From: Phycisphaeraceae bacterium
GTDB taxonomy: Bacteria; Planctomycetota; Phycisphaerae; Phycisphaerales; UBA1924
Reading direction: 5' to 3'
DNA length: 64,000 nucleotides
NCBI GenBank assembly: GCA_019636565.1
Contig: JAHBXG010000006.1
Location: forward strand, 1-64,000
The notes below the pieces were generated by a model. That model did no database searches. It saw only the letters and a list, made by a program, of their open reading frames with translations, and was not told the DNA's origin. The position numbers and the translations under genes were made by a program. Below are positions 27,428 through 35,986 of the stretch, in pieces (the stretch's first letter is position 1; the number at the start of each line of letters is the position of its first letter).

Positions 27428-28876
27428 TTGACCGAGCGGCTTCCATTTGATCCATCGAAGATGGCGGCGCCCAAGCGGGTTGTTGCACCGCCGGCCCAGG
27501 TCGGCGATGCACCGTGGACGGTTTCGCATCTTGCGGGTGAAATCGATGGTGCCTTGCGTAAGGGAATTGCGGGCGCCGTGCGCGTGATGGGCGAAGTCAG
27601 CGGATTTCGCGACCGGACGCACTGGTACTTTGACTTGAAGGATGAGGGCGCGGTGGTGAACTGCGTCATGTTTGCGTCCGCTGCCCGGCGGGTGAATCCG
27701 CCTCTTCGCGATGGCGAGCAGGTGATCGTCAAAGGCCGAGTCGAGTTCTATTCCAAGGGCGGCAAGGTTTCGTTCATCTTGGACTCGCTGGAGCGGGCGG
27801 GCGAGGGGCCGCTCGATCGTGCGTTCCGCGAGTTGAGCGCGGCACTGAAGTCTCAAGGCTACTTCGAGATCGAGCGAAAGAAAGTGCTCCCCCGATTTCC
27901 GCGACGGATTGCGATCCTGACGAGCCGCTCGGCCGCGGCATTGCAGGACGTGATCAACACGCGAAATCGACGCTGCCCGGCGGTGGAACTCATCGTCATC
28001 GATGTCCCCGTGCAGGGTCCGGACGCGGCGCCGATCATCGCCCGCGCGATTGAATTGCTTTCAAAGAACCACCATCGCCTCGGAATCGACGCCGCGATTC
28101 TCACGCGTGGGGGAGGCAGCAAGGAAGATCTCTGGTGCTTTAACGAGCGAGTCGTCGCGGACGCGATCTTTCGATGTGAGATCGCGCTCGTCGCGGCGAT
28201 AGGCCACGAGACCGACACCACCATCGCCGAACTCGTCGCGGATGAACGCTGCGCCACGCCCACCCAGGCCGCGATGCGACTGATCCCCGATAAAGCCGAA
28301 CTCTCGCGCCAACTGGATTCGACGTTGCGGCGGCTCGGAAGTTCCCTTTCGCGAAATGCGCAAATCGCGGAACGCAACTGCAGTGTGCTCTCGCACAAAC
28401 TGAGCGCGGGCGTCCTCGCCCGCACCCGCACGGCCCAGCGCAACATCACCGGTCTGGAATTGCGATTGGAACGATTGCGCCCGCAGGCGGTCCACGCCCG
28501 GATGATCGCCCGCCTCGATGGGGCGTCGGAGCGATTGCAACGGGCGATCGATTCGGCAATCGACATCGATCTGGCCGATGTATCGGCACGGCTCGTGGCG
28601 GCGCTCCGCGCTGCCCTCGTTCGGCGCGCGACGGAAATCGAATCCGTTGAGAAGCACCTGACTGCCGTGGCGCCCGTCCGCGTGCTCGAGAGGGGTTTCT
28701 CGATTACGCTCGATGCACGCGGCAAACTTGTCCGAAGAATCGGCGAGGTCCGAACCGGCGACCGACTCCGCACCCGCGTCTCCGACGGTTCCATCGAAAG
28801 CACCGTCGGCGGCTCTGCTCCAATTCGAAAACCCTCCAAAGCCAAACAAGACGACAATCAGCCCGACCTCTTTTGA
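27428..28876 (+). CDS. xseA: Exodeoxyribonuclease VII large subunit
   Basis: Catalytic large subunit of ExoVII, which degrades single-stranded DNA in both directions in recombination and repair. N-terminal OB-fold: WTVSHLAGEIDGAL, VMGEVSGFRDRTHWYFDLKD; catalytic domain: RIAILTSRSAAALQDVINT, ILTRGGGSKEDLWCFN, AIGHETDTTIAELVAD and CATPTQAA; then a long coiled-coil and a C-terminal beta-barrel VLERGFSITLDARGKLV. 482 aa matches the family. A TTG at 27428 or the ATG at 27461 can start it; neither has a strong SD sequence, so the start is uncertain by 11 residues. xseB follows 24 nt downstream. Confidence 0.95.
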   Translation: MTERLPFDPSKMAAPKRVVAPPAQVGDAPWTVSHLAGEIDGALRKGIAGAVRVMGEVSGFRDRTHWYFDLKDEGAVVNCVMFASAARRVNPPLRDGEQVIVKGRVEFYSKGGKVSFILDSLERAGEGPLDRAFRELSAALKSQGYFEIERKKVLPRFPRRIAILTSRSAAALQDVINTRNRRCPAVELIVIDVPVQGPDAAPIIARAIELLSKNHHRLGIDAAILTRGGGSKEDLWCFNERVVADAIFRCEIALVAAIGHETDTTIAELVADERCATPTQAAMRLIPDKAELSRQLDSTLRRLGSSLSRNAQIAERNCSVLSHKLSAGVLARTRTAQRNITGLELRLERLRPQAVHARMIARLDGASERLQRAIDSAIDIDLADVSARLVAALRAALVRRATEIESVEKHLTAVAPVRVLERGFSITLDARGKLVRRIGEVRTGDRLRTRVSDGSIESTVGGSAPIRKPSKAKQDDNQPDLF

Positions 28877-28900
28877 GATGGACGGGGCATAATCTGACCC

Positions 28901-29149
28901 ATGGCAAAGCGGCCCGACCATTCCGAAAAAGCCGATGCCGAACTCTCGTTCGAGGATGCGCTTGCGCAGGTTGAGGCGGTCATCGAGTCCATCGAGGCAG
29001 GAGAAATCGGGCTGGAAAAATCGCTGACCGAGTACGAGCGGGGGGTCCGACTCATCAAGCGCTGCCGCGAAGTGCTGGCCAATGCCGAGCAGCGGATAGA
29101 AATGCTCACCAAGGATCTGAAACCGTCCGCCCGGGGCGATTCGGAGTAA
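28901..29149 (+). CDS. xseB: Exodeoxyribonuclease VII small subunit
   Basis: Small subunit that binds the coiled-coil stalk of XseA. The 82-aa protein has the diagnostic LSFEDALAQVEAVIESIEAG and LEKSLTEYERGVRLIKRC helices. It starts 24 nt after xseA, the usual arrangement, and is probably cotranscribed. Confidence 0.95.
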   Translation: MAKRPDHSEKADAELSFEDALAQVEAVIESIEAGEIGLEKSLTEYERGVRLIKRCREVLANAEQRIEMLTKDLKPSARGDSE

Positions 29150-29244
29150 ATCAGGCGGCACTGGACCCTGCCCGACTAGACCCAGCCCCCCGGCCCGCCC
29201 GATAGAACGCGGGAGGAGATGCCGCCCTGCCGACGATTACCGAC

Positions 29245-30573
29245 ATGATGATCGCCTCTTTCACCGTTGCGCAGGTGCTCTGGTTTTTCGCGCTTGGTGC
29301 CAGTGCCGGTTCGTTGATCAATGTTTTGGTGTACCGCCTGCCGCTCGGTTTGAGCGTCGTCACGCCCCCAAGCCGCTGCCCTACCTGCGAAACCCGGCTG
29401 ACCTGGCGCGAAAACATTCCGATCTTCGGCTGGCTGTTTCTGGGCGGGCGATGCCGCTTCTGCCGGTCGAAAATCTCCGCCGAATACCCGATCGTGGAAT
29501 TCGTCGTGGCGGTGCTCTTTGCGGGTTTTTACGTCCTTTGGTACCTCACGCCCCCGGACGCGCGATTCCTCGGCATCGCAATCGGCCATGTCGCACCTCC
29601 GTGGGCCGGGACATCGACAGGATTCACCTACCCGCTCGCGCAGACCTGGCCGATCTTCCTGCTCTTTCTCATACTGCTCGGCTGTCTGGTTGCGATGACC
29701 ATCGTCGACGCCAAGACCTTTACCATCCCGCTTGTCCTCGCGTGGGTTCCGGCCGCTGCGGCTCTGGTCATTCATCCGCTCGCGGCTCTTTACGTCGAAC
29801 TGTCCAAGGGACACCTCTGGCGGACCGCCCCCGGTTGGGATTGGGTGATTCCAACTCCCGGTCCCAACGGCTGGTACTGGGTGGGCTTCAGCGTTGGAGG
29901 TGCAATCGGGTTGCTTGGATCGCTCGTGCTGCTCGGCACCGGTCTGATCACCCGGAGTTTCGGCGACTACGAGGAATGGGAAAAGAAGGCGACCGAAGCC
30001 GCGGCGACAGCGGGGGAGCAGCCCGACCAGCAGGAACTCTGGATCCGCTACCCCCATGCCCGTCGCGAAATGGTGAAAGAGCTGGCATTCCTCGCCCCTC
30101 CGGTGCTCGGGGCGATCATCGGCGGCTGGGGTGCCGAACGCGTGATCGCGCTGACCGCTGGGTGGTCGTTTGATCCGGTGAGCGGCGGATTTGTTACTTC
30201 CTTTCCGGTACCACTCTGGTTGGCGGCTCTTTCCGGCGTGTTGCTGGGGTATCTCGTTGGCGGTGGAGTGGCCTGGTTTATCCGGGTGTTCGGATCGCTC
30301 GGCTTTGGCAAAGAGGCGATGGGGTTGGGCGACGTCCACCTGATGGCGGCGGTGGGGGCCTGTCTCGGGTGGATTGATGCGGTGATTGCCTTCTTTTTGG
30401 CGGCCTTTGTCGGCGTTGCGTGGGCTCTGATGGGAGCGGTTTTCGGGGGGCTTCGGCGCCAGTTGCCGTATGGGCCGCACCTCGCGGTGGCATCGGTTCT
30501 CGTGGTGTTGTTACGGCCGCTTGTTGAACTCGGCTTGTCCAAATTGCTTCGGACGCCGGTCCAATTGCCGTAA
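29245..30573 (+). CDS. pilD: Prepilin leader peptidase/N-methyltransferase (A24 family), enlarged loop
   Basis: Inner-membrane aspartyl protease that cleaves prepilin leaders and methylates the new N-terminus; it should process the pilin-like proteins of the 11.7-17.3 kb cluster. N-terminal methylase region with four zinc cysteines (CPTC 45-48, CRFC 70-73), first catalytic Asp in IVDAKTFTIP (~155), second in the GLGD motif (360-363). 442 aa compared with ~260-290 usually: about 200 residues separate the two aspartates, where 60 or so are normal, with additional membrane segments and a soluble stretch around 240-280. ATG at 29245 or 29248; no clear SD sequence. Confidence 0.92.
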   Translation: MMIASFTVAQVLWFFALGASAGSLINVLVYRLPLGLSVVTPPSRCPTCETRLTWRENIPIFGWLFLGGRCRFCRSKISAEYPIVEFVVAVLFAGFYVLWYLTPPDARFLGIAIGHVAPPWAGTSTGFTYPLAQTWPIFLLFLILLGCLVAMTIVDAKTFTIPLVLAWVPAAAALVIHPLAALYVELSKGHLWRTAPGWDWVIPTPGPNGWYWVGFSVGGAIGLLGSLVLLGTGLITRSFGDYEEWEKKATEAAATAGEQPDQQELWIRYPHARREMVKELAFLAPPVLGAIIGGWGAERVIALTAGWSFDPVSGGFVTSFPVPLWLAALSGVLLGYLVGGGVAWFIRVFGSLGFGKEAMGLGDVHLMAAVGACLGWIDAVIAFFLAAFVGVAWALMGAVFGGLRRQLPYGPHLAVASVLVVLLRPLVELGLSKLLRTPVQLP

Positions 30574-30652
30574 CCGACAGGATGTCCACGACTTGTCGAA
30601 TTGTGTCGGTTGCGGCAGATTGTGCCGCGAAAGCCCCCAATCTGCGGGAAAT

Positions 30653-30684
30653 GGTGCGCAATCTCCGATAATCTTGCGCTCACC
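30653..30684 (+). promoter_or_regulatory. Inverted repeat upstream of the OmpA-like lipoprotein gene
   Basis: GCGCAA and TTGCGC arms, extended by GGT/ACC on the outside, enclose a 12-nt loop holding GATAAT, a possible -10 box. It lies ~120 nt before the lipoprotein start. It may be an operator or a leader hairpin; there is no matched -35 element, so the promoter reading is weak. Confidence 0.3.
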
Positions 30685-30801
30685 AGAAGAGGGGCGCGGC
30701 CGCAGTGGGCGGGAGCGTCGAGAGCGGCGTCCCGGCGTTTGTCGCCGGTCGCGTCGATTGATCAAACGGGAAGCACAAGCACGGATCAGGGAGTAATGGA
30801 C

Positions 30802-31464
30802 ATGGAAGGCATGTGGAAACGGGCATTGACGATGGGCATTCTGGCAAGCACCTTGGCGCTTGGCCTTGGAACTGGTGGCTGCCAGAACAACAAACAGGCC
30901 GAAGCCGAAGCGACGGAAGCAAACGAACTGCGAACCAAGAACGCGCAGTTGGAGCAATCGCTGCGTGAGCGCGATGCGACGATCGCCGAACTTCAAAGGA
31001 GCCAGACCGCGCAGCCGCAGCAGATGCAGGTGGCGCCGGCCGATATGGCTGGCGGCGGCGGCGCTCGGAGTGGAGACTTTAGTGATCCGGACATCCGTCA
31101 CGACAGCACATCCGAAGGCGAACGCCTGACGGTCGCCGGCGATGTGCTCTTTGGTTCCGGCTCGGCGGACTTGAAGGCAACCTCGAAAAAGACTCTGGAC
31201 AAGGTTGCCGCGGAACTGAAGAGCAACAGGTACGCCCGATTCAGCGTGCGTGTGGATGGCTACACAGATAGCGATCCGATCCGCAAGAGCAAGTGGGGCT
31301 CGAACGAGGCGCTTTCAGAAGCACGCGCCCGCTCGGTTGAGAAGTATCTCGAATCGAAGGGTGTGAGTTCCTCGCGACTGAGCGCTTATGGGCGCGGCGC
31401 GCAGAACCTCAAGAAGAGCAAGGCCGAGAGCCGGCGCGTTGAGATCATCATTCTCAGCCGCTGA
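30802..31464 (+). CDS. OmpA-family peptidoglycan-binding lipoprotein (Pal-like)
   Basis: Outer-membrane or periplasm-facing lipoprotein that anchors to peptidoglycan. Signal peptide with lipobox-like LGTGGC (Cys ~29), a coiled-coil segment rich in Glu/Gln (NELRTKNAQLEQSLRERD), a short Gln/Gly linker, then the OmpA C-terminal domain: DVLFGSGSADL, VDGYTDSDPI, LSEARARSVEKYL, YGRGAQNLKKSKAESRRVEI, with the Asp/Arg peptidoglycan contacts in place. Starts at 30796, 30802 and 30811 are in frame; GGGAG is 8 nt before 30802 but only 2 nt before 30796, so 30802 is used. A strong terminator follows 28 nt after the stop. Confidence 0.9.
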   Translation: MEGMWKRALTMGILASTLALGLGTGGCQNNKQAEAEATEANELRTKNAQLEQSLRERDATIAELQRSQTAQPQQMQVAPADMAGGGGARSGDFSDPDIRHDSTSEGERLTVAGDVLFGSGSADLKATSKKTLDKVAAELKSNRYARFSVRVDGYTDSDPIRKSKWGSNEALSEARARSVEKYLESKGVSSSRLSAYGRGAQNLKKSKAESRRVEIIILSR

Positions 31465-31492
31465 GCGGATTCAGGAAATTCCGGTTTTTCTG

Positions 31493-31527
31493 GCGGCCCG
31501 TCCTTTTCGGACGGGCCGCATCTTTTT
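31493..31527 (+). terminator. Rho-independent terminator after the OmpA-like gene
   Basis: Perfect 11-bp stem GCGGCCCGTCC/GGACGGGCCGC with a 5-nt loop, followed by TCTTTTT. One of the strongest in the window. Confidence 0.92.
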
Positions 31528-31675
31528 CCGAGTCGCGTGAATCCGGATGGACGCGATGATCGGAACCATGCGTGAATCCCGCGGCGGGTCCACCGGCGGG
31601 ATCGCACACAACACAGCGTGGGGTCAAGGCGGCGCGGTGCCGTGCGGTGGCTCTGAGCGCATTGGAGGTTCTCTG

Positions 31676-32659
31676 ATGAAAACGGCTCATTTTTTTGCGT
31701 TGGCGATGACGATGGCGAGCGGAGGCACTTGGGCGCTTGGTGACGGCTGTTCCTCAAGTTCGGACGGCCGCTCGGGGGAGCAGAAGGTGACTATCACCCG
31801 GGCGGCGCATCAGCGCGACGACAAGTCGGGCGTTCATGGGTCGGAAAAAGACATCATCGAGACTGCCGCGGGCGCCGGAAAATTCAAGACGCTGTACGCG
31901 GCGATTGAGGCGGCCGGCCTTGTGGAGACTCTCAAGGGCAGTGGGCCGTTCACGGTCTTTGCTCCCACCGACGAGGCATTCGAGAAGCTTGGCACGGGAA
32001 CTGTGGAGGAGCTGCTCAAGCCGGAGAACAAAGGAAAGCTTGTTGCGATTCTGACCTATCACGTGGTTCCTTCGAAGGTGCTTTCCAAAGACGTTCGCAC
32101 AATGGAAGTACCAACTGTGAACGGGCAGCGGCTCGATGTGGTTGTAAAGAACGGCACGGTTCGAGTCGACAACGCGACCGTCGTCATGGCCGATGTGGTT
32201 GCGAGCAACGGCGTCATCCACGCGATCGACACCGTGCTTCTGCCAACAGACAAGACCGTGGTCGAGGTTGCGATGAAAGCGGGCAATTTCAACACGCTTT
32301 GTCGTTTGCTGAAAGCCGCGGATTGGGTGGAGCCGCTGAACGGAGCGGGCCCATTTACCGTTTTCGCCCCGACCGATGAAGCGTTCGCGAAGCTCGATCC
32401 GGCAACGCTCGAAAGCCTGGCAAAGCCGGAGAACAAGGCGAAGCTGGCGGCAATTCTCAAGTTTCATGTTGTGAAGGGACGCATTTTCAGCGATCAGGCG
32501 ATCAAGGCTGGCACGGCAAAGACCGCCCAGGGTCAGAGCGTTCACATTACCTCGAAGGGGGGCACGGTGATGATCGATGGCGCCACAGTCGTCAAGGCCG
32601 ATGTAGAAGCCTCGAACGGCGTGATCCACGTGATCGATACGGTGCTTCTGCCGAACTGA
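31676..32659 (+). CDS. Exported protein with two fasciclin (FAS1) domains
   Basis: 327 aa. N-terminal hydrophobic segment ([20 protein letters not shown]) reads as a signal peptide. Two FAS1 repeats follow, about 55-190 and 191-327, each with the H1 and H2 motifs: [16 protein letters not shown] / [14 protein letters not shown] and [16 protein letters not shown] / [17 protein letters not shown]1 proteins act in adhesion at the cell surface. The ATG at 31676 is fixed by a GGAGG sequence 7 nt upstream, although the frame opens at 31547. The next genes downstream encode an ECF sigma factor and an RskA-like anti-sigma factor, a neighbourhood known to control FAS1 proteins in mycobacteria. Confidence 0.94.
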   Translation: MKTAHFFALAMTMASGGTWALGDGCSSSSDGRSGEQKVTITRAAHQRDDKSGVHGSEKDIIETAAGAGKFKTLYAAIEAAGLVETLKGSGPFTVFAPTDEAFEKLGTGTVEELLKPENKGKLVAILTYHVVPSKVLSKDVRTMEVPTVNGQRLDVVVKNGTVRVDNATVVMADVVASNGVIHAIDTVLLPTDKTVVEVAMKAGNFNTLCRLLKAADWVEPLNGAGPFTVFAPTDEAFAKLDPATLESLAKPENKAKLAAILKFHVVKGRIFSDQAIKAGTAKTAQGQSVHITSKGGTVMIDGATVVKADVEASNGVIHVIDTVLLPN

Positions 32660-32704
32660 GCGGCAGCGGGTATGCCGGGCGAAATCCTCGATGATTCTCG
32701 GAAG

Positions 32705-32735
32705 GCCCCGCACCGCCCACCAGGGCGGTCGGGGC
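32705..32735 (+). terminator. Probable terminator after the fasciclin gene
   Basis: GCCCCG-ACCGCCC pairs with GGGCGGT-CGGGGC (13 bp with one bulged C, loop ACCA). The T-run after it is weak (GTTCT), so termination may be partial, allowing some read-through into the sigma factor gene. Confidence 0.5.
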
Positions 32736-32992
32736 GTTCTGATTGGCTCTGCGGAGGATGAGTTTGTCCACCCTGACATCTGAAGGTGGCTCCCGATCGA
32801 ATCGATAGCGGGCATCGTGCTTTCAGCAATGGTAAAGAAAAAATGTTTGTCCGCGAGCAAACCCCCCATGCGCGCAGCTCATCAGAAAAGAGCGCAGGCT
32901 CTGGTGGCGCACGCGATATGTCCCGATGCACGTGCCGCCGGACCCGGTATGATCCGACCGGTCGTCCGATCTGCAGATCGAGGCGCCTTGAT
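32736..32992. other. Leader region of the sigma/anti-sigma operon
   Basis: The plus frame of the sigma gene stays open from 32786, but the segment before 32993 has no sigma-factor similarity and carries scattered Cys/Arg. It probably holds the promoter of the sigma operon, perhaps autoregulated. No consensus -35/-10 pair is evident. Confidence 0.3.
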
Positions 32993-33571
32993 GTGAAGCC
33001 CCAGGAGTGCGCCAGCGACTTGGATCAGCCGATTCTCCAACGCATCGCATCGGGAGACAAGGCCGCTGTGCAGGCGTGCATCGATCGTTACGCCGGGCTC
33101 GTGTGGTCGCTGACGCGACGAATGAGTCTGAACGGGGCGGACGCGGAGGATGCGGTTCAGGAAATTTTCGTCGAACTCTGGCGTAACGCGTTCCGGTTTG
33201 ATCCGGATATCGCGTCCGAAACCGCGTTCGTGGCGATGATCGCCCGGCGCCGTCTCATCGACCGCCGCCGCCGGATGTCGCGTCAGCGCGATCGCGCTCC
33301 GCTGGATGAATCGTCGCCGATCAGGAATGAGGCTCCAAAGACCGAAATGAGTGAAGAGGCGAGTATTGCAATGCGCGCCATGGAGGACCTCAGTGCCGAG
33401 CAGCAGCGCGTGCTTCGCCTGTCGCTGCTGCAGGGGCTTTCTCACGAAAAAATCTCCAGCGCAACGGGTCTTCCGCTGGGGACGGTGAAGACCCACGCGC
33501 GGCGCGGGCTCATGCGAATCCGCGAGATGCTGAGTGGTCCCAGGGCTGCGGGACAGGAGGTGAACTCATGA
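32993..33571 (+). CDS. ECF sigma factor (SigK-like)
   Basis: RNA polymerase sigma factor of the extracytoplasmic-function class, 192 aa from the GTG at 32993 (GAGG 9 nt upstream). Region 2: RYAGLVWSLTRRM, DAEDAVQEIFVELWRNAFRF, FVAMIARRRLIDRRRR. Region 4: LSAEQQRVLRLSLLQGLSHEKI and GLPLGTVKTHARRGLMRIRE, a helix-turn-helix. Longer starts up to 32786 would add 69 residues without similarity. Its stop overlaps the anti-sigma factor start by 4 nt, so the pair is translationally coupled. Likely regulated by release from the membrane anti-sigma factor. Confidence 0.88.
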   Translation: MKPQECASDLDQPILQRIASGDKAAVQACIDRYAGLVWSLTRRMSLNGADAEDAVQEIFVELWRNAFRFDPDIASETAFVAMIARRRLIDRRRRMSRQRDRAPLDESSPIRNEAPKTEMSEEASIAMRAMEDLSAEQQRVLRLSLLQGLSHEKISSATGLPLGTVKTHARRGLMRIREMLSGPRAAGQEVNS

Positions 33572-34464
33572 AGTCACGCTCCGGTCCCAATGTCCCGCCG
33601 TTGCCGCCAGAAGATCTCGAATTGCTGCACGAACTTCTCGCGGACCGAGCCCTTTTCGGTCTTGAAGTCCCCGATCAGGCCAAGTTGGACGAACTCCTGC
33701 GGAAGGCCGGATTGGAAGAAGACGACTCCTTCGATCTCGCGGCCGGAGTCGCGATGCTCGCTCTGGCTGATCCTGCCGGCAGGCCCCCGGCATCTGTGTA
33801 CACGCGTGTCGCGCAGGCCGCGGAAGTGTTTGCGCGCGAAATGGAAAACGGTCGCAACGTGATGGGTGCGCCGGCGCTGCGAATGACGGAATCTGAGGCG
33901 AACTATCCCCGACCGCGGCGGATCAGCAGCGCGTGGCTTGGGTGGATGGCGGCGGCGGCGTGCCTGGCATTTGCCGCGATTGGATGGATCCAGATCTTTG
34001 CGAGCCGTCAGGCGCCGCTGTCGGCGCGGGTGACTCTGGCGTCGTTGCGCGAATCGGTATCGAAGTCGCCGGATGCGAAGCGTTTTTCCTGGTCGGACTG
34101 GGACAACCCTGAAATCAAGGGCGTGAAGGGCGAAGTCGTCTGGAGCGAAGATGGGCAAAGGGGATACATGACCTTCCGCGGCCTGCCGCAGAACGATCCG
34201 ACGAAAGAGCAGTACCAGCTCTGGGTTGTGGACGAACGCGGGCTCGATCAGCGAGTGAGCGGCGGCATTTTTAACGGCACGGGTGAGTCATCGGGGTGGC
34301 AGGGAGAAGTTCGTACGGAACGGCTGGGCGATGAATTGATCGTAGAAATTGCACCTCGGATACATGTCGGACCGCCCGCGCTCTTCGCGGTCACAATCGA
34401 GAAGCCCGGTGGGACGTGGGTTTCAGATATGAAGCGTCGTGTCGTGGTTGCGGCGCAGCAGTAA
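33568..34464 (+). CDS. RskA-like membrane anti-sigma factor
   Basis: 298 aa, one transmembrane helix at about 122-143 (SSAWLGWMAAAACLAFAAIGWI). The N-terminal cytoplasmic part (ELLHELLADRALFGL) should bind the sigma factor, and the extracytoplasmic part carries the RskA C-terminal domain pattern, with GYMTFRGLPQNDPTKEQYQL, WVVDE and FAVTIEKPGG. In RskA systems, regulated intramembrane cleavage frees the sigma factor. Start overlaps the sigma gene stop (ATGA) with GGAGG 9 nt before it. Assignment to RskA rests on the C-terminal motifs and on the gene pair. Confidence 0.87.
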   Translation: MKSRSGPNVPPLPPEDLELLHELLADRALFGLEVPDQAKLDELLRKAGLEEDDSFDLAAGVAMLALADPAGRPPASVYTRVAQAAEVFAREMENGRNVMGAPALRMTESEANYPRPRRISSAWLGWMAAAACLAFAAIGWIQIFASRQAPLSARVTLASLRESVSKSPDAKRFSWSDWDNPEIKGVKGEVVWSEDGQRGYMTFRGLPQNDPTKEQYQLWVVDERGLDQRVSGGIFNGTGESSGWQGEVRTERLGDELIVEIAPRIHVGPPALFAVTIEKPGGTWVSDMKRRVVVAAQQ

Positions 34465-34801
34465 TAGCCAGAAGTGGGGGGCAGCGTCGTGTGCGCGCGC
34501 AGACCCGCTCGAGTATTTGCTCGCCCGGCAAAGGCCGTGAACGGATATCCAAATCAAGCCAAGGTGCAAGCCAGGCATTTGCTGCGCACGTTTCTCGGTG
34601 TTCTTGGGGTCCTTTCCCTAGGAACCCTTCCAAATTGCAAAGAGCACAAGATGCGGGCGCGGATTTTTTTATTTTCGTGAACAAATCCGGTCCAACGAGG
34701 CGCAACATTTGGGTAGATTGTTGTGTGGGGTTCTGACAGTTGCTGCGGGGTTCGGATAGGGACGAATCATGCAGCGGAGTTGAGACAAGGGGTGGCGGGA
34801 C
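34465..34801. other. Intergenic region before the sigma-54 activator gene
   Basis: About 337 bases. A 68-codon frame (34474-34680) exists but has no SD sequence and no recognisable content. A T-rich stretch ATTTTTTTATTTTC lies near 34664-34677. A GG...GC pair near 34736-34743 resembles a sigma-54 promoter but has an 11-nt gap where 10 is needed. Confidence 0.3.
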
Positions 34802-35758
34802 ATGCTAATACTCGAAGAGGCTCCGGCGATTCGCCGGTTGGTTGGACGTTCACCCGCGATTTGTCGGATACGCGACATCGTGAAAACGGCCGCGACGTTT
34901 CCATCGACGGTGCTTATTCACGGGGAGAGCGGGACCGGAAAGGAACTGGTCGCCAGGGCGATCCACGAGCACAGCCCACGGGCGAACGGGCCGTTTGTCA
35001 CGGTGGATTGCACCGTGCTGACCGAAACGCTCTTCGAATCTCTTCTCTTCGGGCATGAGAAGGGCGCGTTTTCGGGTGCGATCACCAGCACGCAGGGTTT
35101 GATTCGATCTGCGCACGGCGGCACGGTGTTTCTCGACGAACTCGGGGAATTGCCGGCTCCGGAGCAGGCAAAAATGCTGCGGCTGCTGCAGGAGCGGACG
35201 GTGCTTCCCGTTGGATGCACCAGGCCGATCCCTGTGGATATCCGGATTGTGGCGGCAACGCACCGGGATCTGTCGGCCATGACAGAAGCGGGCCAGTTTC
35301 GGCGCGATCTGCTCTATCGCCTCGACGTGATCCGCATTTCCATGCCGCCGCTGCGAGAGTGTGCCGAAGACATCCCGATCATCGCCCAGTCGCTGCTTCA
35401 GAATATCGCTTCGACGCTGGGAGTCCGCCGGGAGTTTTCGTCCGCGGCGCTTGACGCGCTCTTACTTTGCCATTGGCCGGGCAACGTCCGGCAAATGGCG
35501 ACGTGCATCGAGCGCGCTGCCGTCCTATGTTCGGGCGAAATCATCGAGCCCGCGCACATGGAGTTGAACACGGCGGGTACTCCGCGTTCCGATGTGAATC
35601 TGCTCGAGCGGTCGAGCGCGGAAACCGTTCGCTTCGCGATTTCCGCATCGGGGGGCAATCTTTCCGCTGCCGCGCGTCGGCTCGGGATCGATCGGCGGCA
35701 ACTGTACCGCATGATGGATCGGCTGCATCTTCGCGAGCAAGTACAGCAGACGGCATAG
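34802..35758 (+). CDS. Sigma-54-dependent transcription activator lacking a receiver domain
   Basis: AAA+ activator that remodels sigma-54 RNA polymerase, 318 aa. It begins directly with the central domain: LVGRSPAI, Walker A GESGTGKE, the sigma-contacting loop GAFSGA (a variant of GAFTGA), Walker B GGTVFLDELGELP, sensor I VAATHRDL, RRDLLYRLDVIRI, sensor II GNVRQM. A Fis-type helix-turn-helix closes the protein (GGNLSAAARRLGIDRRQLYRMM). No N-terminal regulatory domain is present, as in PspF, so control must come from a partner protein. A consensus sigma-54 promoter lies 200 nt downstream and PEP-CTERM-like genes follow, recalling the PrsR link between sigma-54 and PEP-CTERM genes. Confidence 0.92.
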   Translation: MLILEEAPAIRRLVGRSPAICRIRDIVKTAATFPSTVLIHGESGTGKELVARAIHEHSPRANGPFVTVDCTVLTETLFESLLFGHEKGAFSGAITSTQGLIRSAHGGTVFLDELGELPAPEQAKMLRLLQERTVLPVGCTRPIPVDIRIVAATHRDLSAMTEAGQFRRDLLYRLDVIRISMPPLRECAEDIPIIAQSLLQNIASTLGVRREFSSAALDALLLCHWPGNVRQMATCIERAAVLCSGEIIEPAHMELNTAGTPRSDVNLLERSSAETVRFAISASGGNLSAAARRLGIDRRQLYRMMDRLHLREQVQQTA

Positions 35759-35859
35759 CCAAGAAAGGCAAAGAGGGTCTCTCCCACAGGTCGTCGGCGC
35801 GAGTTGAAGGCTCACGTCGGCGATCTGTATTTTCATGCGCGCGAAGAACCTGCGGAATT

Positions 35860-35906
35860 GTCACAGGAGTCGCGCGACAAGTGTGACCGAGGGCCACACT
35901 CGTGTG
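35860..35906 (+). promoter_or_regulatory. Cluster of inverted half-sites, candidate upstream activating sequence
   Basis: GTCACA (35860-35865) and TGTGAC (35882-35887) form a perfect inverted repeat, followed by CACACTCGTGTG (35895-35906). They lie 55-100 nt upstream of the -24 element, the usual range for binding of sigma-54 activators. Binding by the activator at 34802 is inference. Confidence 0.4.
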
Positions 35907-35959
35907 CACCAAAGCGGCCGAGATCGTGAACGGCGATCGAAACGCTCTTCGCGCGCAAT

Positions 35960-35975
35960 TGGCACATGAGTTGCA
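35960..35975 (+). promoter_or_regulatory. Consensus sigma-54 (-24/-12) promoter
   Basis: TGGCACATGAGTTGCA matches TGGCAC-R-N4-TTGC-W at every defined position, with GG and GC ten bases apart. The expected transcription start is about 35985-35987, coinciding with an ATG at 35987. It is the only full match I found in the window and lies 201 nt after the stop of a sigma-54 activator gene. Confidence 0.8.
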
Positions 35976-35986
35976 ATTGCAGTGGC

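Noticed and set aside
29176..30480. 434-codon minus-strand frame opposite the prepilin peptidase
   Set aside because: Arg/Pro/Gly-rich shadow; the plus frame has complete A24 motifs.
34474..34680. 68-codon plus-strand frame before the sigma-54 activator
   Set aside because: No SD sequence; the possible lipobox-like LGTLPNC lies too far from the N-terminus and is followed by only 15 residues.
34736..34754. Possible second sigma-54 promoter upstream of the activator gene
   Set aside because: The GG and GC elements are 11 rather than 10 nt apart and TGGCAC is poorly matched.
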